DNA from: Synechococcus sp. HK05
GTDB taxonomy: Bacteria > Cyanobacteriota > Cyanobacteriia > PCC-6307 > Cyanobiaceae
Direction of reading: 5' to 3'
DNA length: 64,000 bases
Assembly: GCF_019104765.1 (NCBI RefSeq)
Contig: NZ_JAHRXJ010000011.1
Span: 1 to 64,000, forward strand
Part shown: in pieces, positions 16,555-27,015 of the stretch
Layout: every line of letters begins with the position of its first letter
Position numbering within the stretch: the stretch's first letter is position 1
Made by a program: the position numbers and the translations under genes
The notes under the pieces: model-generated
The model's input: only the letters and a program-made list of their open reading frames with translations
Database searches by the model: none
What the model was told of the DNA's origin: nothing

Positions 16555-16578
16555 TCGGCCCTTGCTGCTCCAGGCGCC

Positions 16579-19512
16579 GTGACCGCCAGCTCTGCGCCCG
16601 CGACCTCCTACAAAGACACCCTCAATCTGCTGCAGACGCCCTTCTCCATGCGGGCGAACGCCAAGGTGCGGGAACCGGAGATCCAGGCGTTTTGGGCGGA
16701 GCTGCAGCTCTATGAGCGCCTGAGCCAGCAGAACCCCGGCGAAAGCTTCACCCTGCACGACGGCCCCCCCTATGCCAACGGGGCCCTACACGTGGGGCAC
16801 GCCCTCAACAAGATCCTCAAAGACATCATCAATAAAACGGCCCTATTGCAGGGCAAGCGGGCCCGGTTCATCCCGGGCTGGGACTGCCACGGCCTGCCGA
16901 TCGAGCTGAAGGTGCTGCAGGGCCTCAAGAGCAGCGAACGGGCCGAACTCACCCCTGTGAGCCTGCGCCAGAAGGCGCATACCTATGCCCTTGAGCAGGT
17001 GGAAGGCCAGAAAGCCGGCTTCCGCCGCTGGGGCATCTGGGCTGACTGGGATCAGCCCTACCTCACCCTCCAAAAGAGCTACGAGGCGGCCCAGATCGGC
17101 GTGTTCGGCGCCATGGTGCTGGCCGGCCACATCTACCGGGGTCTCAAACCCGTGCACTGGAGCCCCAGCTCCCGCACCGCCCTAGCGGAGGCCGAACTCG
17201 AATATCCCGATGGCCACACCTCCCCGAGCGTGTATGCCGCCTTCCCGGCGGTGGAGCTGCCGGAGGCCCTGGCCGCCCAGCTGATCGCCGCCGGCCTCAG
17301 CGCTGAGGCCGCCACCGCTGCCGGCGGCCTCGCCGTAGCCATCTGGACCACCACCCCCTGGACCCTGCCCGCCAACCTGGCGGTGTCGGTGAACGAACGC
17401 CTCGACTACGCCATCTGCGCCGTGGCACCCCAGGGCGACAACGCCGCCCCAGCCGTGCGCCATCTGGTGGTAGCCGCTGAGCTGCGCGAAAGCCTGGAAA
17501 CCAGCTTGGGACTCGCGCTCACGCCCCTGCTGAGCGTGAAAGGAGCCGATCTCGAAGGGATCGTGTATCGCCATCCGCTGCTGGAGCGCACCAGCAAGGT
17601 GGTGATCGGTGGCGACTACATCACCACCGAAGCCGGCACCGGCTTGGTGCACACCGCGCCGGGCCACGGCGTGGACGACTTCAACACCGGCAAGAAGTAC
17701 GGCCTGCCGGTGCTCTGCCCGGTGGATGAAGCCGGCAATCTCACCGCCGAAGCCGGCCCCTTCGCCGGCACCAACGTGCTCAAAGACGCCAACCCCACGA
17801 TCCTGGAAGCCCTTGAGGGCACGGGGCTGCTGCTCAAGCAAGAGCGCTACGAACACCGCTACCCCTACGACTGGCGCACCAAAAAGCCCACGATCTTTCG
17901 CGCCACCGAGCAGTGGTTCGCCTCGGTGGAAGGGTTCCGCGCCGCGGCCCTTGAGGCGATCGCCCAGGTGGAGTGGCTGCCCGCCAGCGGCCGCAACCGC
18001 ATCGAGGCGATGGTGAGCGAGCGGGGCGACTGGTGCATCAGCCGCCAACGCACCTGGGGCGTGCCGATCCCGGTTTTTTATCACCGCGAAACCGGTGAGG
18101 TGTTGCTCAACCAGGCCACCCTCGATCACATCCAAGCCCTGATCGCCGAGCACGGCGCTGATGTGTGGTGGGAGCGCGATGAAGCCGGCCTGCTGCCGGA
18201 GCCCTATGCCGCCGATGCCGCGCAATGGCGCAAAGGCACCGACACCATGGACGTGTGGTTCGATTCCGGCTCCTCCTGGGCCGGCGTGCTGGGCGGTATT
18301 GCGGGCAGCGAGAGCCGTGCCCCTGAGCTCCACTACCCGGCCGACCTCTACCTCGAAGGCAGCGATCAGCATCGCGGCTGGTTCCAGAGCAGCCTGCTCA
18401 CCTCGGTGGCCGTGAACGGCCACGCGCCCTACAAGCGGGTGCTCACCCACGGCTTCACCCTCGATGAGAAGGGCCGCAAGATGAGCAAATCCCTCGGCAA
18501 CGTGGTGGATCCCGCGGTGCTGGTGGAGGGCGGCAAAAACGAAAAGCAGGAGCCTCCCTACGGCGCCGATGTGCTGCGCCTCTGGGTGAGCTCGGTGGAC
18601 TACTCCGCTGATGTGCCCCTGGGCCCGGGGATCGTGAAGCAGCTGGCGGATGTGTACCGCAAGGTGCGCAACACCGCCCGCTACCTGCTGGGCAACCTGC
18701 ACGACTTTGATCCCGCTCGCGATGCCGTGCCCTATGCCGAGCTGCCGCTGCTCGATCAGTGGATGCTGCAGCGCACCGCTGCCCTGATCGACAGCGTGAG
18801 CGGAGACTTCGAGCGTTTTGAGTTCTACCGCTTCTTCCAGGCGCTGCAGAACTTCTGCGTGGTGGATCTCTCCAACGTCTACCTCGACATCGCCAAGGAC
18901 CGTTTGTATGTGAGCGGTGCCCAAGAGTTCCGCCGCCGCAGCTGTCAGACGGTGCTGGCCCTGGTGGTGGAGCGCCTGGCGGGCCTGATCGCGCCGGTGC
19001 TGTGCCACATGGCCGAAGACATCTGGCAGAACCTGCCCTATGCGGTACAGGAGCGCTCGGTGTTCGAGCGGGGCTGGCCCACCGCGCCGGCGGAATGGCG
19101 CCGCGCCGAGCTGGAAACGCCGATGGAGCAGATCCTTGCCCTGCGCGCTCTGGTGAATCGTCAGCTCGAGAGCTGCCGCAGCGGCGGTCAGCTGGGCGCC
19201 TCCCTGGAGGCTCAGGTGCAGCTGGAGCTGGCCGAAGGTGCGGCAGCCACCGCCCAAGCGCTGGGCTGGTTGCAGGCCTCAGCCCACCCGAACGTCGACA
19301 ACCTGGCCGACTGGCTGCTGGTGTCGGCCCTGCAACAGGGCGGCAGCGCTCCGGCCGAGGTGCTGGCGGAAGCCAGCGAGGCCGGCATCACGGTGCGGAT
19401 TGCCAAGGCCACCGGTGAGAAGTGCGAGCGCTGCTGGCACTACGAAACCGATATCGGCCAGCACAGCAACCACCCCACCCTCTGCGGCCGATGCGTGACC
19501 GTGCTCGGCTAA
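16579..19512 (+). CDS. ileS: Isoleucyl-tRNA synthetase
   Basis: This class I synthetase of 977 residues charges tRNA-Ile and edits valine. The HIGH-type motif is HVGH at 71-74 and the KMSKS motif at 634-638. The editing domain (CP1) lies between, with TTTPWTLPANLAVSV and the TAPGHGVDDF segment. The C-terminal zinc finger is CERCWHYETDIGQ followed by LCGRC near 955-972. The start is GTG 16579, with the conserved SYKDTLNLLQTPFSMRANA a few residues later. The cupin gene follows after seven bases. Confidence 0.96.
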   Translation: MTASSAPATSYKDTLNLLQTPFSMRANAKVREPEIQAFWAELQLYERLSQQNPGESFTLHDGPPYANGALHVGHALNKILKDIINKTALLQGKRARFIPGWDCHGLPIELKVLQGLKSSERAELTPVSLRQKAHTYALEQVEGQKAGFRRWGIWADWDQPYLTLQKSYEAAQIGVFGAMVLAGHIYRGLKPVHWSPSSRTALAEAELEYPDGHTSPSVYAAFPAVELPEALAAQLIAAGLSAEAATAAGGLAVAIWTTTPWTLPANLAVSVNERLDYAICAVAPQGDNAAPAVRHLVVAAELRESLETSLGLALTPLLSVKGADLEGIVYRHPLLERTSKVVIGGDYITTEAGTGLVHTAPGHGVDDFNTGKKYGLPVLCPVDEAGNLTAEAGPFAGTNVLKDANPTILEALEGTGLLLKQERYEHRYPYDWRTKKPTIFRATEQWFASVEGFRAAALEAIAQVEWLPASGRNRIEAMVSERGDWCISRQRTWGVPIPVFYHRETGEVLLNQATLDHIQALIAEHGADVWWERDEAGLLPEPYAADAAQWRKGTDTMDVWFDSGSSWAGVLGGIAGSESRAPELHYPADLYLEGSDQHRGWFQSSLLTSVAVNGHAPYKRVLTHGFTLDEKGRKMSKSLGNVVDPAVLVEGGKNEKQEPPYGADVLRLWVSSVDYSADVPLGPGIVKQLADVYRKVRNTARYLLGNLHDFDPARDAVPYAELPLLDQWMLQRTAALIDSVSGDFERFEFYRFFQALQNFCVVDLSNVYLDIAKDRLYVSGAQEFRRRSCQTVLALVVERLAGLIAPVLCHMAEDIWQNLPYAVQERSVFERGWPTAPAEWRRAELETPMEQILALRALVNRQLESCRSGGQLGASLEAQVQLELAEGAAATAQALGWLQASAHPNVDNLADWLLVSALQQGGSAPAEVLAEASEAGITVRIAKATGEKCERCWHYETDIGQHSNHPTLCGRCVTVLG

Positions 19513-19519
19513 CCCCAGC

Positions 19520-20005
19520 GTGCACCTGATCGAGCAGCTGCAGCTCTCCCCGCACCCGGAGGGTGGCCACTTCCGCGAAACCTACCGGGCCAGCCAAACG
19601 GTGCCCACACCGCGTGGCCCCAGGCCAGCCAGCACAGCCATCCTGTTTCTGCTGCAAGCCGGCGAGCGCTCCCATTGGCATCGCCTCCACTCCGACGAAG
19701 CCTGGCATTTCCACGCCGGTGACGGGCTTTGGGTGCACGAGCTCAGCCCCAGCGGTGTGGCACAAACCACGTGGTTGGGGATGGAGCTCAGCCGCGGCGA
19801 ACGCCCCCAACACGTGGTGCCCGCCGGCCACTGGTTTGCGGCCGAACCGGCCAAGGGTGGCGCCTGGAGCCTGGTGAGCTGCACCGTGGCACCCGGCTTC
19901 GATTTCGCCGATTTCGAGCTGGCCATCCCCGATCAGCTCGCTGCGCACGATGCCGCGCTCACTGAGCTCTGCGGCGACTGGCGGCGGTTCTGCAGCCTGC
20001 GTTGA
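19520..20005 (+). CDS. Cupin protein of the DUF985 family
   Basis: The 161-residue protein is an RmlC-like cupin starting at GTG 19520 with LIEQLQLSPHPEGGHFRETY. The strands ILFLLQAGERSHWHRLHSDE and WHFHAGDGLWVHEL hold the likely metal- or ligand-binding histidines. The GHWFAAEPAKGG and VAPGFDFADFELA stretches close the barrel and are typical of the DUF985 family. The substrate is unknown. It probably shares a transcript with ileS. Confidence 0.85.
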   Translation: MHLIEQLQLSPHPEGGHFRETYRASQTVPTPRGPRPASTAILFLLQAGERSHWHRLHSDEAWHFHAGDGLWVHELSPSGVAQTTWLGMELSRGERPQHVVPAGHWFAAEPAKGGAWSLVSCTVAPGFDFADFELAIPDQLAAHDAALTELCGDWRRFCSLR

Positions 20006-20009
20006 AGGC

Positions 20010-20318
20010 TTAACCCCAGCGATCTGGCTCCAGCAACAGCTCGGGATCCAGCGGGCCTGCCACACGCTGTTCCGCAGCGGGATTGAGTGGCCCTTGCAAC
20101 AGCTCAGCGCTCATCAAGCGGGCCGATTCCGGCAAAGCGGGCTGATCGGGATCAAACGCCGTTGGATGGCTGACGCTGCTGGAAAACCCTCGGAAGATCA
20201 GCAGCTCAAACGGTTCCATCGCGCCGCCATCGCCGGGCAGCTCTCCGGTGAGCCGAAGCACCCGATCGGGGCGGCTGCGGCTGAGTTCCTCGAACCGCGC
20301 CAGCAACTCAGAAACCAC
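20010..20318 (-). CDS. Small soluble protein, function unknown
   Basis: The 102-residue protein begins MVSELLARFEELSRSRPDRV and continues LRLTGELPGDGGAMEPFELL with a strand-rich look (IFRGFSSSVSHPTAFDPDQP). It ends with an acidic LDPELLLEPDRWG. Proteins of this shape occur in cyanobacteria next to DUF3177 as far as I recall. Its start lies 11 bases inside the DUF3177 gene upstream, so the two are probably translationally coupled. I propose no function. Confidence 0.6.
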   Translation of the reverse strand: MVSELLARFEELSRSRPDRVLRLTGELPGDGGAMEPFELLIFRGFSSSVSHPTAFDPDQPALPESARLMSAELLQGPLNPAAEQRVAGPLDPELLLEPDRWG

Positions 20319-20925
20319 CGGCCACCCGCCCCTGCTTCGGCAGCCTCACCAACAACCACTGCAGCGCACCCACGCCGTAGGCCACCAGGGCCACGTAACC
20401 CACGAAGGCGGCGATGGTGCCGGTCCAGCTGCCGCCGAACACGAAATTGAAGAAGCTGGCCGCTCCGCCATGCAGATCATCCGGGGCCTCCAGCCACACC
20501 CGGCACACCGGTCGAGTCACACCACCGCGCACGCAATCGAGGGCGCGGGCACTGAGCAGAGCTCCCAGCACCCCAAACACACTCAAGCCCCAGCGCCAGG
20601 CGCGCACCGCAAACGGCAACGGCCGCCAAGGAGGTAGATCCGCCAACTCTTCATTGAGATCCACCCAGAACCACACACTCAGCACCACCAGGCCCTGGGC
20701 GAGAAACGCCAGCAGATAGCCGAGGGGCTTGTTGTCGGTGAGCAACAGCACCGTGATCAACAACAAGCTCGCCACCTTCCAATAGATGCCCATCAAGCGC
20801 ACCAGAGCCTGCTCACGTTTCCAGGCGGCCCACACCAGCAGCACCAGCGGCAACCCCACCGCGAACACCGCAGCGAGGCGATAGTCCAGCCAGACAAGAG
20901 TGCGATAGAGCAGCAGGTCTGGCAC
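20308..20925 (-). CDS. DUF3177-family integral membrane protein
   Basis: The 205-residue protein has about six hydrophobic helices, beginning LVWLDYRLAAVFAVGLPLVL and LLLITVLLLTDNKPLGYLLAF. A soluble loop (residues about 128-160) with two Cys separates the last two helices. The layout fits the cyanobacterial DUF3177 family of unknown role. It is divergent from the FIST gene with 69 bases between. The distal overlapping gene on its 3' side is probably cotranscribed. Confidence 0.78.
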   Translation of the reverse strand: MPDLLLYRTLVWLDYRLAAVFAVGLPLVLLVWAAWKREQALVRLMGIYWKVASLLLITVLLLTDNKPLGYLLAFLAQGLVVLSVWFWVDLNEELADLPPWRPLPFAVRAWRWGLSVFGVLGALLSARALDCVRGGVTRPVCRVWLEAPDDLHGGAASFFNFVFGGSWTGTIAAFVGYVALVAYGVGALQWLLVRLPKQGRVAGGF

Positions 20926-20994
20926 GCAGAGTTGGGCGGCAAGCCGTCATTATCCCGGGCCTGACGCTGCAGCCAGCAGCGGTAGGGTCCATCC

Positions 20995-22308
20995 ATGGCT
21001 CGGACGTTTCGCCTTCCCAATCCGCTGCAGTCCAGGATCGGCCCGCTGTTGCGGCGCCGCACACGCCAACAGGCTCGCTGCTGCACCGCCCTCAGCAATC
21101 AGCCCGCCCTGGAAGCGGCCGTAGCCGACCTCAGCCAGCAACTACGAAGCGCAGGCCAGCGGGGCGAGGCGGATCTGGCCCTGGTGTTCTGCTCCACCGC
21201 CTACGCCACCGATCTGCAGCGGCTGTTGCCACTGCTGCGCGCCGCCATCCCCAGCCGCCATTGGATCGGCTGCGCCGGCGGTGGCGTGGTGGGCACCGAT
21301 GCCGAGGGCCAGCCCCACGAGCTGGAGCACCAACCCGGCATCAGCGTGAGCCTGTTCCAGCTGCCGGGCTCAGAACTGCAGCTGTTTCATCTTGAGGCCG
21401 GCGGCCTGCCGGATCTCGATGGCCCCAGCCAGCACTGGGTGGATTGGGTGGGCGCCCAGCCCGACAACGCCCATTCGATGCTGCTGTTCATCGATCCGGG
21501 CTGCCCGGCAATCAACGACCTGATCAGCGGCCTCGATTACGCCTATCCCCAGGCAGCCAAGGTGGGCGGCATCGCCGCCCAGCACAACGCCAGCCATGGC
21601 TCGCTGCTGCTGAACGACCAGGTGGTGGAGGGCGCCGTGGGCTGCCTGATCGGTGGTGCCTGGCGGCTTGAACCGGTGGTAGCCCAGGGATGCCGGCCGA
21701 TTGGGCCGGTGTTTGAGGTGGAGAAGGCGGAGCGCAATGTGGTGCAACGCCTCAGTGATGGCGACCACCAAGGCACACCCGTGGCCTGCCTGCAGGGGAT
21801 CCTCGAAGAGCTCACGCCGGAGGAGCGCGAATTGGTGCGCCACTCCTTATTTCTGGGAGTGGCCAAGAGCAGCTTTCAGCTCAGCAGCAGCGACACGCCC
21901 GACGACGCCGCCTTTCTGGTGCGCAACCTGATTGGCGTTGATCCCCGCACGGGCTCGGTGGCTGTGGGTGAACGGTTGCGCGTGGGGCAGCGGGTGCAGT
22001 TCCAACTGCGTGATGCCAACGCGTCACGCCAGGAGCAGCGGCAACTGCTCAGCAGCCAGCGCCGGCGACAGCCCGAACCCCTGGCGGCGTTGCTCTTTGC
22101 CTGCCTCGGGCGCGGCGAGGGCCTCTACGGCCAGCCCGATGGCGATGTGAGCGCCTGTCGGGAGCAATTTGAACGGGTGCCCGTGGCCGGCGCCTTCTGC
22201 AATGGCGAGATCGGACCGGTGGCGGGTGCCACCCACCTGCACGGCTACACCGCGAGCTGGGGCTTCCTTGTGCCCAACCATCAACCCGACGACAGCCCTG
22301 CCTCCTGA
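20995..22308 (+). CDS. FIST domain sensory protein
   Basis: The 437-residue cytoplasmic protein contains a FIST N domain ([45 protein letters not shown]) and a FIST C domain at the end ([40 protein letters not shown]). FIST domains are thought to bind small ligands in signal transduction. No kinase or cyclase domain is fused here, so the output partner is unknown. Basic residues at the N terminus ([11 protein letters not shown]) are not a signal peptide. trmB follows five bases after the stop, so cotranscription is likely. Confidence 0.85.
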   Translation: MARTFRLPNPLQSRIGPLLRRRTRQQARCCTALSNQPALEAAVADLSQQLRSAGQRGEADLALVFCSTAYATDLQRLLPLLRAAIPSRHWIGCAGGGVVGTDAEGQPHELEHQPGISVSLFQLPGSELQLFHLEAGGLPDLDGPSQHWVDWVGAQPDNAHSMLLFIDPGCPAINDLISGLDYAYPQAAKVGGIAAQHNASHGSLLLNDQVVEGAVGCLIGGAWRLEPVVAQGCRPIGPVFEVEKAERNVVQRLSDGDHQGTPVACLQGILEELTPEERELVRHSLFLGVAKSSFQLSSSDTPDDAAFLVRNLIGVDPRTGSVAVGERLRVGQRVQFQLRDANASRQEQRQLLSSQRRRQPEPLAALLFACLGRGEGLYGQPDGDVSACREQFERVPVAGAFCNGEIGPVAGATHLHGYTASWGFLVPNHQPDDSPAS

Positions 22309-22313
22309 GCCGC

Positions 22314-23027
22314 ATGGTGCGCCAGCACGTCAATCCCCTCAGCCGTTTCTTTCAACTGCCGCTGGAGCTGCCCGCCCCGGCGGATCTGTTTGCCGATCCC
22401 AGCCAGCCGATCCACCTTGATATCGGCTGCGCCCGTGGCCGCTTCCTGCTGGCCCTCGCCCCGGAGCGGCCCGGGGTGAATCACCTCGGGGTGGAGATCC
22501 GCCGGGCGCTGGTGCAGGCCGCTGAAACCGACCGCCAAGCCCTCGCCCTGGGCAACCTCCACTACCTGTTCTGCAACGCCAATGTGAGCCTGCAGGCCTG
22601 GTTGGCGGCGCTGCCGGCCGGCCAGCTTGAGCTGGTGTCGATCCAGTTTCCAGATCCCTGGTTCAAGAAAAAGCACCACAAGCGGCGGGTGCTGCAGCCG
22701 GAACTGCTGCTGGCCATTGCCGCGGCCCTGGCCCCGGGCAAACGCCTCTTCCTCCAGAGCGATGTGCCCGCCGTGATCGATCCGATGGTGGCGCTCACCG
22801 AAGCGTGCGGGTGCTTCAGTCGCCCGGCCGACGACGCCCGCCCCTGGCGCGCGAGCAACCCCCTGCCGGTGCCCACTGAGCGGGAAACCTATGTGCTGAA
22901 CCAAGGGCTACCGGTGTACCGGGTGCTCTTCGAACGCAACGATGCACCGCTGCCACAACTGACAGACCTGGAGCAATGGCTGGAAGACACCGATAATCCG
23001 CTCGACTCTGCAGTCCCCACGGCATGA
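22314..23027 (+). CDS. trmB: tRNA (guanine-N7-)-methyltransferase
   Basis: The 237-residue enzyme methylates G46 of tRNAs using S-adenosylmethionine. The SAM-binding motif is [16 protein letters not shown] at residues 34-49. [20 protein letters not shown] is the family's catalytic and tRNA-contact motif. The end of the protein ([11 protein letters not shown]) is typical. Its last four bases overlap the ATG of the IctB-like gene, so translation is coupled. Confidence 0.94.
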   Translation: MVRQHVNPLSRFFQLPLELPAPADLFADPSQPIHLDIGCARGRFLLALAPERPGVNHLGVEIRRALVQAAETDRQALALGNLHYLFCNANVSLQAWLAALPAGQLELVSIQFPDPWFKKKHHKRRVLQPELLLAIAAALAPGKRLFLQSDVPAVIDPMVALTEACGCFSRPADDARPWRASNPLPVPTERETYVLNQGLPVYRVLFERNDAPLPQLTDLEQWLEDTDNPLDSAVPTA

Positions 23028-24346
23028 GCCTGGCCCCGGCGCCGTCCACCCCCTGGCTACTGCGCTGGCAAGGCCTGCTGGCCGGAGCTGCCGCGGGCCC
23101 GATCAGCTCACGCCTCAGCCTGCTGGCTGGGCTCGTGCTCTGCGCATTGATGGCCGGGCTGCCGCTGGTCACCCGGGGTGGATTGAGCCTTTTGATCCTC
23201 TCGGCAGGATTGCTGTGGGTGCTGTGGGCCCTTTGCACGCCTGCAGGACGGATCGGCGGCATCAGCGGCTGGCTGCTGGTGATGCTGGGTGTGGCGGTGC
23301 TGGCCACGGGCTTCTCACCGGTGCCGATGGCGGCCTTCAAAGGGCTGCTCAAGCTCACCAGCTATCTGGGGGTGTACGCCCTGATGCGTGAGCTGCTGGC
23401 CTGTGCGCCGCAGTGGTGGAATCGCATCGTGGCCGCCCTGCTGGCGGGGGAACTCGTGAGCGCCGTGCTGGCGATCCGCCAGCTCTATGGCGACACCAGC
23501 GAGCTGGCCCGCTGGGCCGATCCCAACTCTGTGGCCGACGGCACGATCCGCGTGTACGGCCCCCTCGAGAACCCCAATCTGCTGGCGGGCTATCTGATCC
23601 CGATCCTGCCGATTGCCCTGGTCGCGCTGCTGCGCTGGCGCTCGTGGCCGCAGCGCCTGTTTGCCGCCGCCTCGCTGTTGGTTGGAGCTGCTGCGCTCTT
23701 CCTCAGCTACAGCCGCGGGGGCTGGCTGGGCATGCTTGGCGCCCTGGGGGCGGTGGTGCTGCTGCTGGTCTTGCGGCAGACCCGCCACTGGCCCACCCTC
23801 TGGCGCCGCCTGTTTCCGCTGCTGTTGATCAGCGCTGCCGTGGCGGTGCTGGTGGTGGCCGTCACCCAGATCGAACCGCTGCGCATCCGCGTGATGAGCC
23901 TGGTGGCGGGCCGCCAGGACAGCTCCAACAACTTCCGCATCAACGTGTGGCTGGCCGCCATCGAGATGATCCAAGACCGGCCCTGGCTGGGCATCGGGCC
24001 TGGCAACAGCGCCTTCAACCTGATCTATCCGCTTTACCAGCAGCCCAAGTTCAACGCCCTCAGCGCCTATTCCGTTCCCCTGGAGCTGCTGGTGGAAGGC
24101 GGCATCCCCAACCTGATGGCGGGCCTCGGCCTGCTGGCGGCCAGCATCCGCGCCGGCTGGGCTCAGCTCAAGGGCGAGTCGAGCTGGGCCCTACCGGCCC
24201 TGGCCGCCTTGGCCGCGATCGCGGGCCTGTGCGTGCAGGGCGCCACCGACACGATCTTTTTCCGCCCCGAGGTTCAGCTCACCGGCTGGTTCTGCCTGGC
24301 CACCTTGAGCGTGAGCCGTAGCAGCGCGAGCCGCGCTGATGCCTGA
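23024..24346 (+). CDS. IctB-like polytopic membrane protein (O-antigen-ligase fold)
   Basis: The 440-residue protein has about ten transmembrane helices. A periplasmic-loop motif ([20 protein letters not shown], then [15 protein letters not shown]) is shared by the IctB family and the Wzy/WaaL O-antigen ligases. IctB was first described as a bicarbonate-transport candidate, but the family also looks like glycan ligases, so the role is unresolved. It overlaps trmB by four bases and the next gene by eight, within a run of same-strand genes. Confidence 0.82.
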   Translation: MSLAPAPSTPWLLRWQGLLAGAAAGPISSRLSLLAGLVLCALMAGLPLVTRGGLSLLILSAGLLWVLWALCTPAGRIGGISGWLLVMLGVAVLATGFSPVPMAAFKGLLKLTSYLGVYALMRELLACAPQWWNRIVAALLAGELVSAVLAIRQLYGDTSELARWADPNSVADGTIRVYGPLENPNLLAGYLIPILPIALVALLRWRSWPQRLFAAASLLVGAAALFLSYSRGGWLGMLGALGAVVLLLVLRQTRHWPTLWRRLFPLLLISAAVAVLVVAVTQIEPLRIRVMSLVAGRQDSSNNFRINVWLAAIEMIQDRPWLGIGPGNSAFNLIYPLYQQPKFNALSAYSVPLELLVEGGIPNLMAGLGLLAASIRAGWAQLKGESSWALPALAALAAIAGLCVQGATDTIFFRPEVQLTGWFCLATLSVSRSSASRADA

Positions 24347-25304
24347 GGCCCCACCACGGCTCCTCGCCGGCTTCGATGCCGGCCAAACCCACACCACCTG
24401 CCGGCTGGCGGTGCTGGACGCCACCGGTACCTGGCGTGTGCTCAGCGAAGGCCAAGGCAGTGGGGTCTCCCATCTGGCGGCCGCCGGCGGCGACAGCCGT
24501 TTTGCAGCGGCACTGCAGAGCAGCCTCAGGGCCGCTCTGGCAGCAGCCCCACTCGACGCCAACACACCTCTGGCGGCTGCGGGCATCGGCGCCAGCGGCA
24601 TCGATGCCCGCAGCGCTTTGCAACAGCAAGGCACCGCGCTGGCAGCCCAATCCCTGCAGCTCTCGCCCGAGCGAGCCGTGGTGGTGGGCGACGAGCGCAC
24701 GGCCCTGGCCGGTGCCTTCAGCGGCGGCGCCGGCATCCTGGTGATCAGCGGCACGGGCTGCATCGCCGCGGGCAGCGATGGCCAGGGGAAGATCCAGCGC
24801 TGCGGGGGCTGGGGCTGGCTGCTGGATGGAGCGGGCTCCGCCATGGATCTCGGCCGCGACGGCCTAGCCCTAAGCGTGCAGATGGCCGATGGACGCATGG
24901 CCGACACGCCGCTGCGGACTGCGCTGTGGCAGGCCCTCGGTGCTGACTCCGCCCAAGCGGTGAAGGCCGCTGTGGTGGCGCCGGACTTTGGAGCAGCTGG
25001 CTTCGCCCGCCTGGCACCGGTGCTGGATCAGCTGGCGCTGGGAGGCGAGCGCCATGCCCAGGCGGTGATCGCACGCTCCGCCGAGGCCCTGGCTGTGATG
25101 GCGGAGAGCGTGGCCCGGCAGCTGCAGCTGAGCGCCCCCGCTGTGTGCGGGGTTGGAGGAGCGTTGCTGCACCTCCAGGCGCTCCAGCAAGCCTTTTGCA
25201 CTGCCCTGCGGCAGCGGCTACCTCAGGCGAGGCTTCAAGACCCCGCCGGCGATGCCTGCAGCGGTGCCCTCAGCCTCGCGGCGGCAGCGCTCATGCAGCG
25301 TTGA
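24339..25304 (+). CDS. N-acetylglucosamine kinase-like sugar kinase (BadF/BadG family)
   Basis: The 321-residue protein has the ASKHA fold. The phosphate-1 loop is LLAGFDAGQTHTTCRLA (8-24). The adenosine-binding segment ILVISGTGCIAAGSDG lies near 134-149. The SVQMADGRMADTPLR region fits the BadF/NagK family. It likely phosphorylates an amino sugar, possibly GlcNAc from wall recycling, given glmM on the facing strand. Substrate assignment is by family and neighbour only. Its last 14 bases overlap the end of glmM. Confidence 0.75.
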   Translation: MPEAPPRLLAGFDAGQTHTTCRLAVLDATGTWRVLSEGQGSGVSHLAAAGGDSRFAAALQSSLRAALAAAPLDANTPLAAAGIGASGIDARSALQQQGTALAAQSLQLSPERAVVVGDERTALAGAFSGGAGILVISGTGCIAAGSDGQGKIQRCGGWGWLLDGAGSAMDLGRDGLALSVQMADGRMADTPLRTALWQALGADSAQAVKAAVVAPDFGAAGFARLAPVLDQLALGGERHAQAVIARSAEALAVMAESVARQLQLSAPAVCGVGGALLHLQALQQAFCTALRQRLPQARLQDPAGDACSGALSLAAAALMQR

Positions 25305-26701
25305 GGTGTTGGTCGGCCAAGGCCGCCAGATGCTGGCTCCAATGATCCACATCAGCCTGCTCGGCCGCTTCCACCATCACCCGCAACAGTGGCTCGGTGC
25401 CGCTCGCCCGCACCAGCACACGACCGGAGCCGTGCATCGCCGCCTCCGCCTGCTGCACCGCATCGCTGAGGGGCGTGCAGCTCTGCCAACCGGTGCGGCG
25501 CCCTTGGTCGGGCACGGTCACGTTCACCAGCTTCTGGGGATAAGGCTGGAAGCTGCTGTCCATCCAATCAGCCAAGGAGCCGCCGCGCGCCTGGATCAAG
25601 CTGGCCACCTGCAACGCGGTGAGCAAGCCATCACCGCTCATGCCGTGGCGGGCCGAGAGGATGTGCCCCGATTGCTCACCGCCCAGGGCAGCCCCTAGCT
25701 CCTCCATGGCGGCGTGCACGTATTGATCGCCCACAGCTGTGCGCTCCAGCACCCCCCCCCGACGCCTGCCAGGCCCGTTCGAAGCCCAGGTTGCTCATCA
25801 CCGTGGCCACGATTCGGTTGTCCGGCAGCACGCCATCGGCCATCAGGGCCTGGCCCCAGAGGTAGAGGATCTGATCGCCATCCACCACCCGGCCGCGGCC
25901 GTCCACCGCGAGCATGCGGTCGGCATCGCCGTCGAAGGCAAAGCCCATCGCCGCGCCCCGCTCCAGCACCGCCGTGCGCAGGGGCTCGAGATGGGTGCTG
26001 CCGCAGCCCTGATTGATGCGGCTGCCATCGGGCTGGCTATGCAACACGGTGAGATCCGCGCCAAGGGCACGGAACAGCGCCTCGCCGCAGCTGGTGGCCG
26101 AGCCCCAGCACAGATCCAGCACGATGCGGCAGCCCTCCAGGCGCGCACCAGCCACGCTCGCCAGGAGCCGCTCCTGATAAGCCTCCAGCAGATCGGGGCG
26201 CTGCTGCCAGGTGCCACTGGCACGGAAGCCGCCGCCCAGCTCGCTGCCGCCATGGAGGCCCGCCTCGATCGCCGCTTGTTGCTCCTTGCCGAGCTTGGCG
26301 CCGCAGGCGCCGAACACCTTGATGCCGTTGTCGTGCGGGGGGTTGTGGCTGGCACTCACCATCAATCCGCCGCTGCCGCCTAGCTGGCGGATCGCCCCGG
26401 GCACCGCCGGGGTGGGGCAGAGGCCCAGGTCGAGCACATCGCGGCCAGCCGCCGTGAGCCCAGCCGCCAAAGCCGCCACCAGCATCGGGCCGCTGCTGCG
26501 CGAATCACTGCCCAGCAGGATCGGCCCGCCCGGCGGCAGCACCTGGCCGCACCAGTAGCCGAGCTGCAACGCCAGGGCAGGGGTGATCTGCGTGCCCACC
26601 CGGCCGCGGATGCCATCGGTGCCGAAGGCGGCGGTGCCCTGAGGCAAAGGCGTTCCCAGAGGAAACGCCGCCAGGGAGAACGCAGCCGAATCGGCCATCA
26701 C
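25291..26701 (-). pseudogene. glmM: Phosphoglucosamine mutase with a one-base frameshift in a G9 tract
   Basis: The enzyme converts glucosamine 6-phosphate to glucosamine 1-phosphate for peptidoglycan precursor synthesis and is normally essential. The first frame (start 26701) shows the active-site serine in VSASHNP near 115-121 and the metal loop FAFDGDADRMLAVD near 260. At plus-strand 25752-25760 nine C (nine G on the coding strand) shift the frame, and the first frame ends at a stop at 25676. The second frame begins LERTAVGDQYVHAAMEELG and holds the sugar-binding GGEQSGHIL and phosphate-binding RASGTEPLLRVM. With eight G the two join as WQASGGVLERT, a normal protein of about 469 residues. 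A sequencing error, slippage or true mutation are all possible. Loss of function seems unlikely unless a second copy exists. Confidence 0.85.
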
Positions 26702-26741
26702 ACCACCACACCTGAAGCGGCCTGCAGGCTAGGCGGAGACC

Positions 26742-26966
26742 TCAGCGCCAACGCCGCGGCCACCAGGCCCAGAGCAGCAGCTCCGTGACGGCCCAGAGGA
26801 GCACGCCGCCCACCAGCCAGCCGGGCAGAAGCTGCAGCGGCCAGAGGGGGCGCAGCAGTAGGAGGAAGCCGGCCAGGGCCCACACCTGCAGCACCCGCCG
26901 CCGTTGCCGCCACCCCGGCAACACCGTGAGGCTTGGCGGAAGCGAAGGCAGATGCAGCCGGCCCAT
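26742..26966 (-). CDS. Small two-helix membrane protein, function unknown
   Basis: A 74-residue frame with an ATG at 26966 has a short basic start (SLTVLPGWRQRRRVLQ). Two hydrophobic segments follow (VWALAGFLLLLRPLWPLQLL, LVGGVLLWAVTELLLWAWW), and it ends RRWR. The layout is that of a small inner-membrane protein. It lies 41 bases upstream of glmM on the same strand and 50 bases from the divergent transglycosylase gene. In a G+C-rich genome such a frame may be chance, so confidence is moderate. Confidence 0.45.
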   Translation of the reverse strand: MGRLHLPSLPPSLTVLPGWRQRRRVLQVWALAGFLLLLRPLWPLQLLPGWLVGGVLLWAVTELLLWAWWPRRWR

Positions 26967-27015
26967 GGCCTGGGGGTGAGATCTCCCCAAGAATGCCAAC
27001 ACCTGTTGCACCGCG

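Noticed and set aside
17182-19257. 691-codon open frame opposite ileS
   Set aside because: Antisense shadow of a clear ileS; no recognisable domain.
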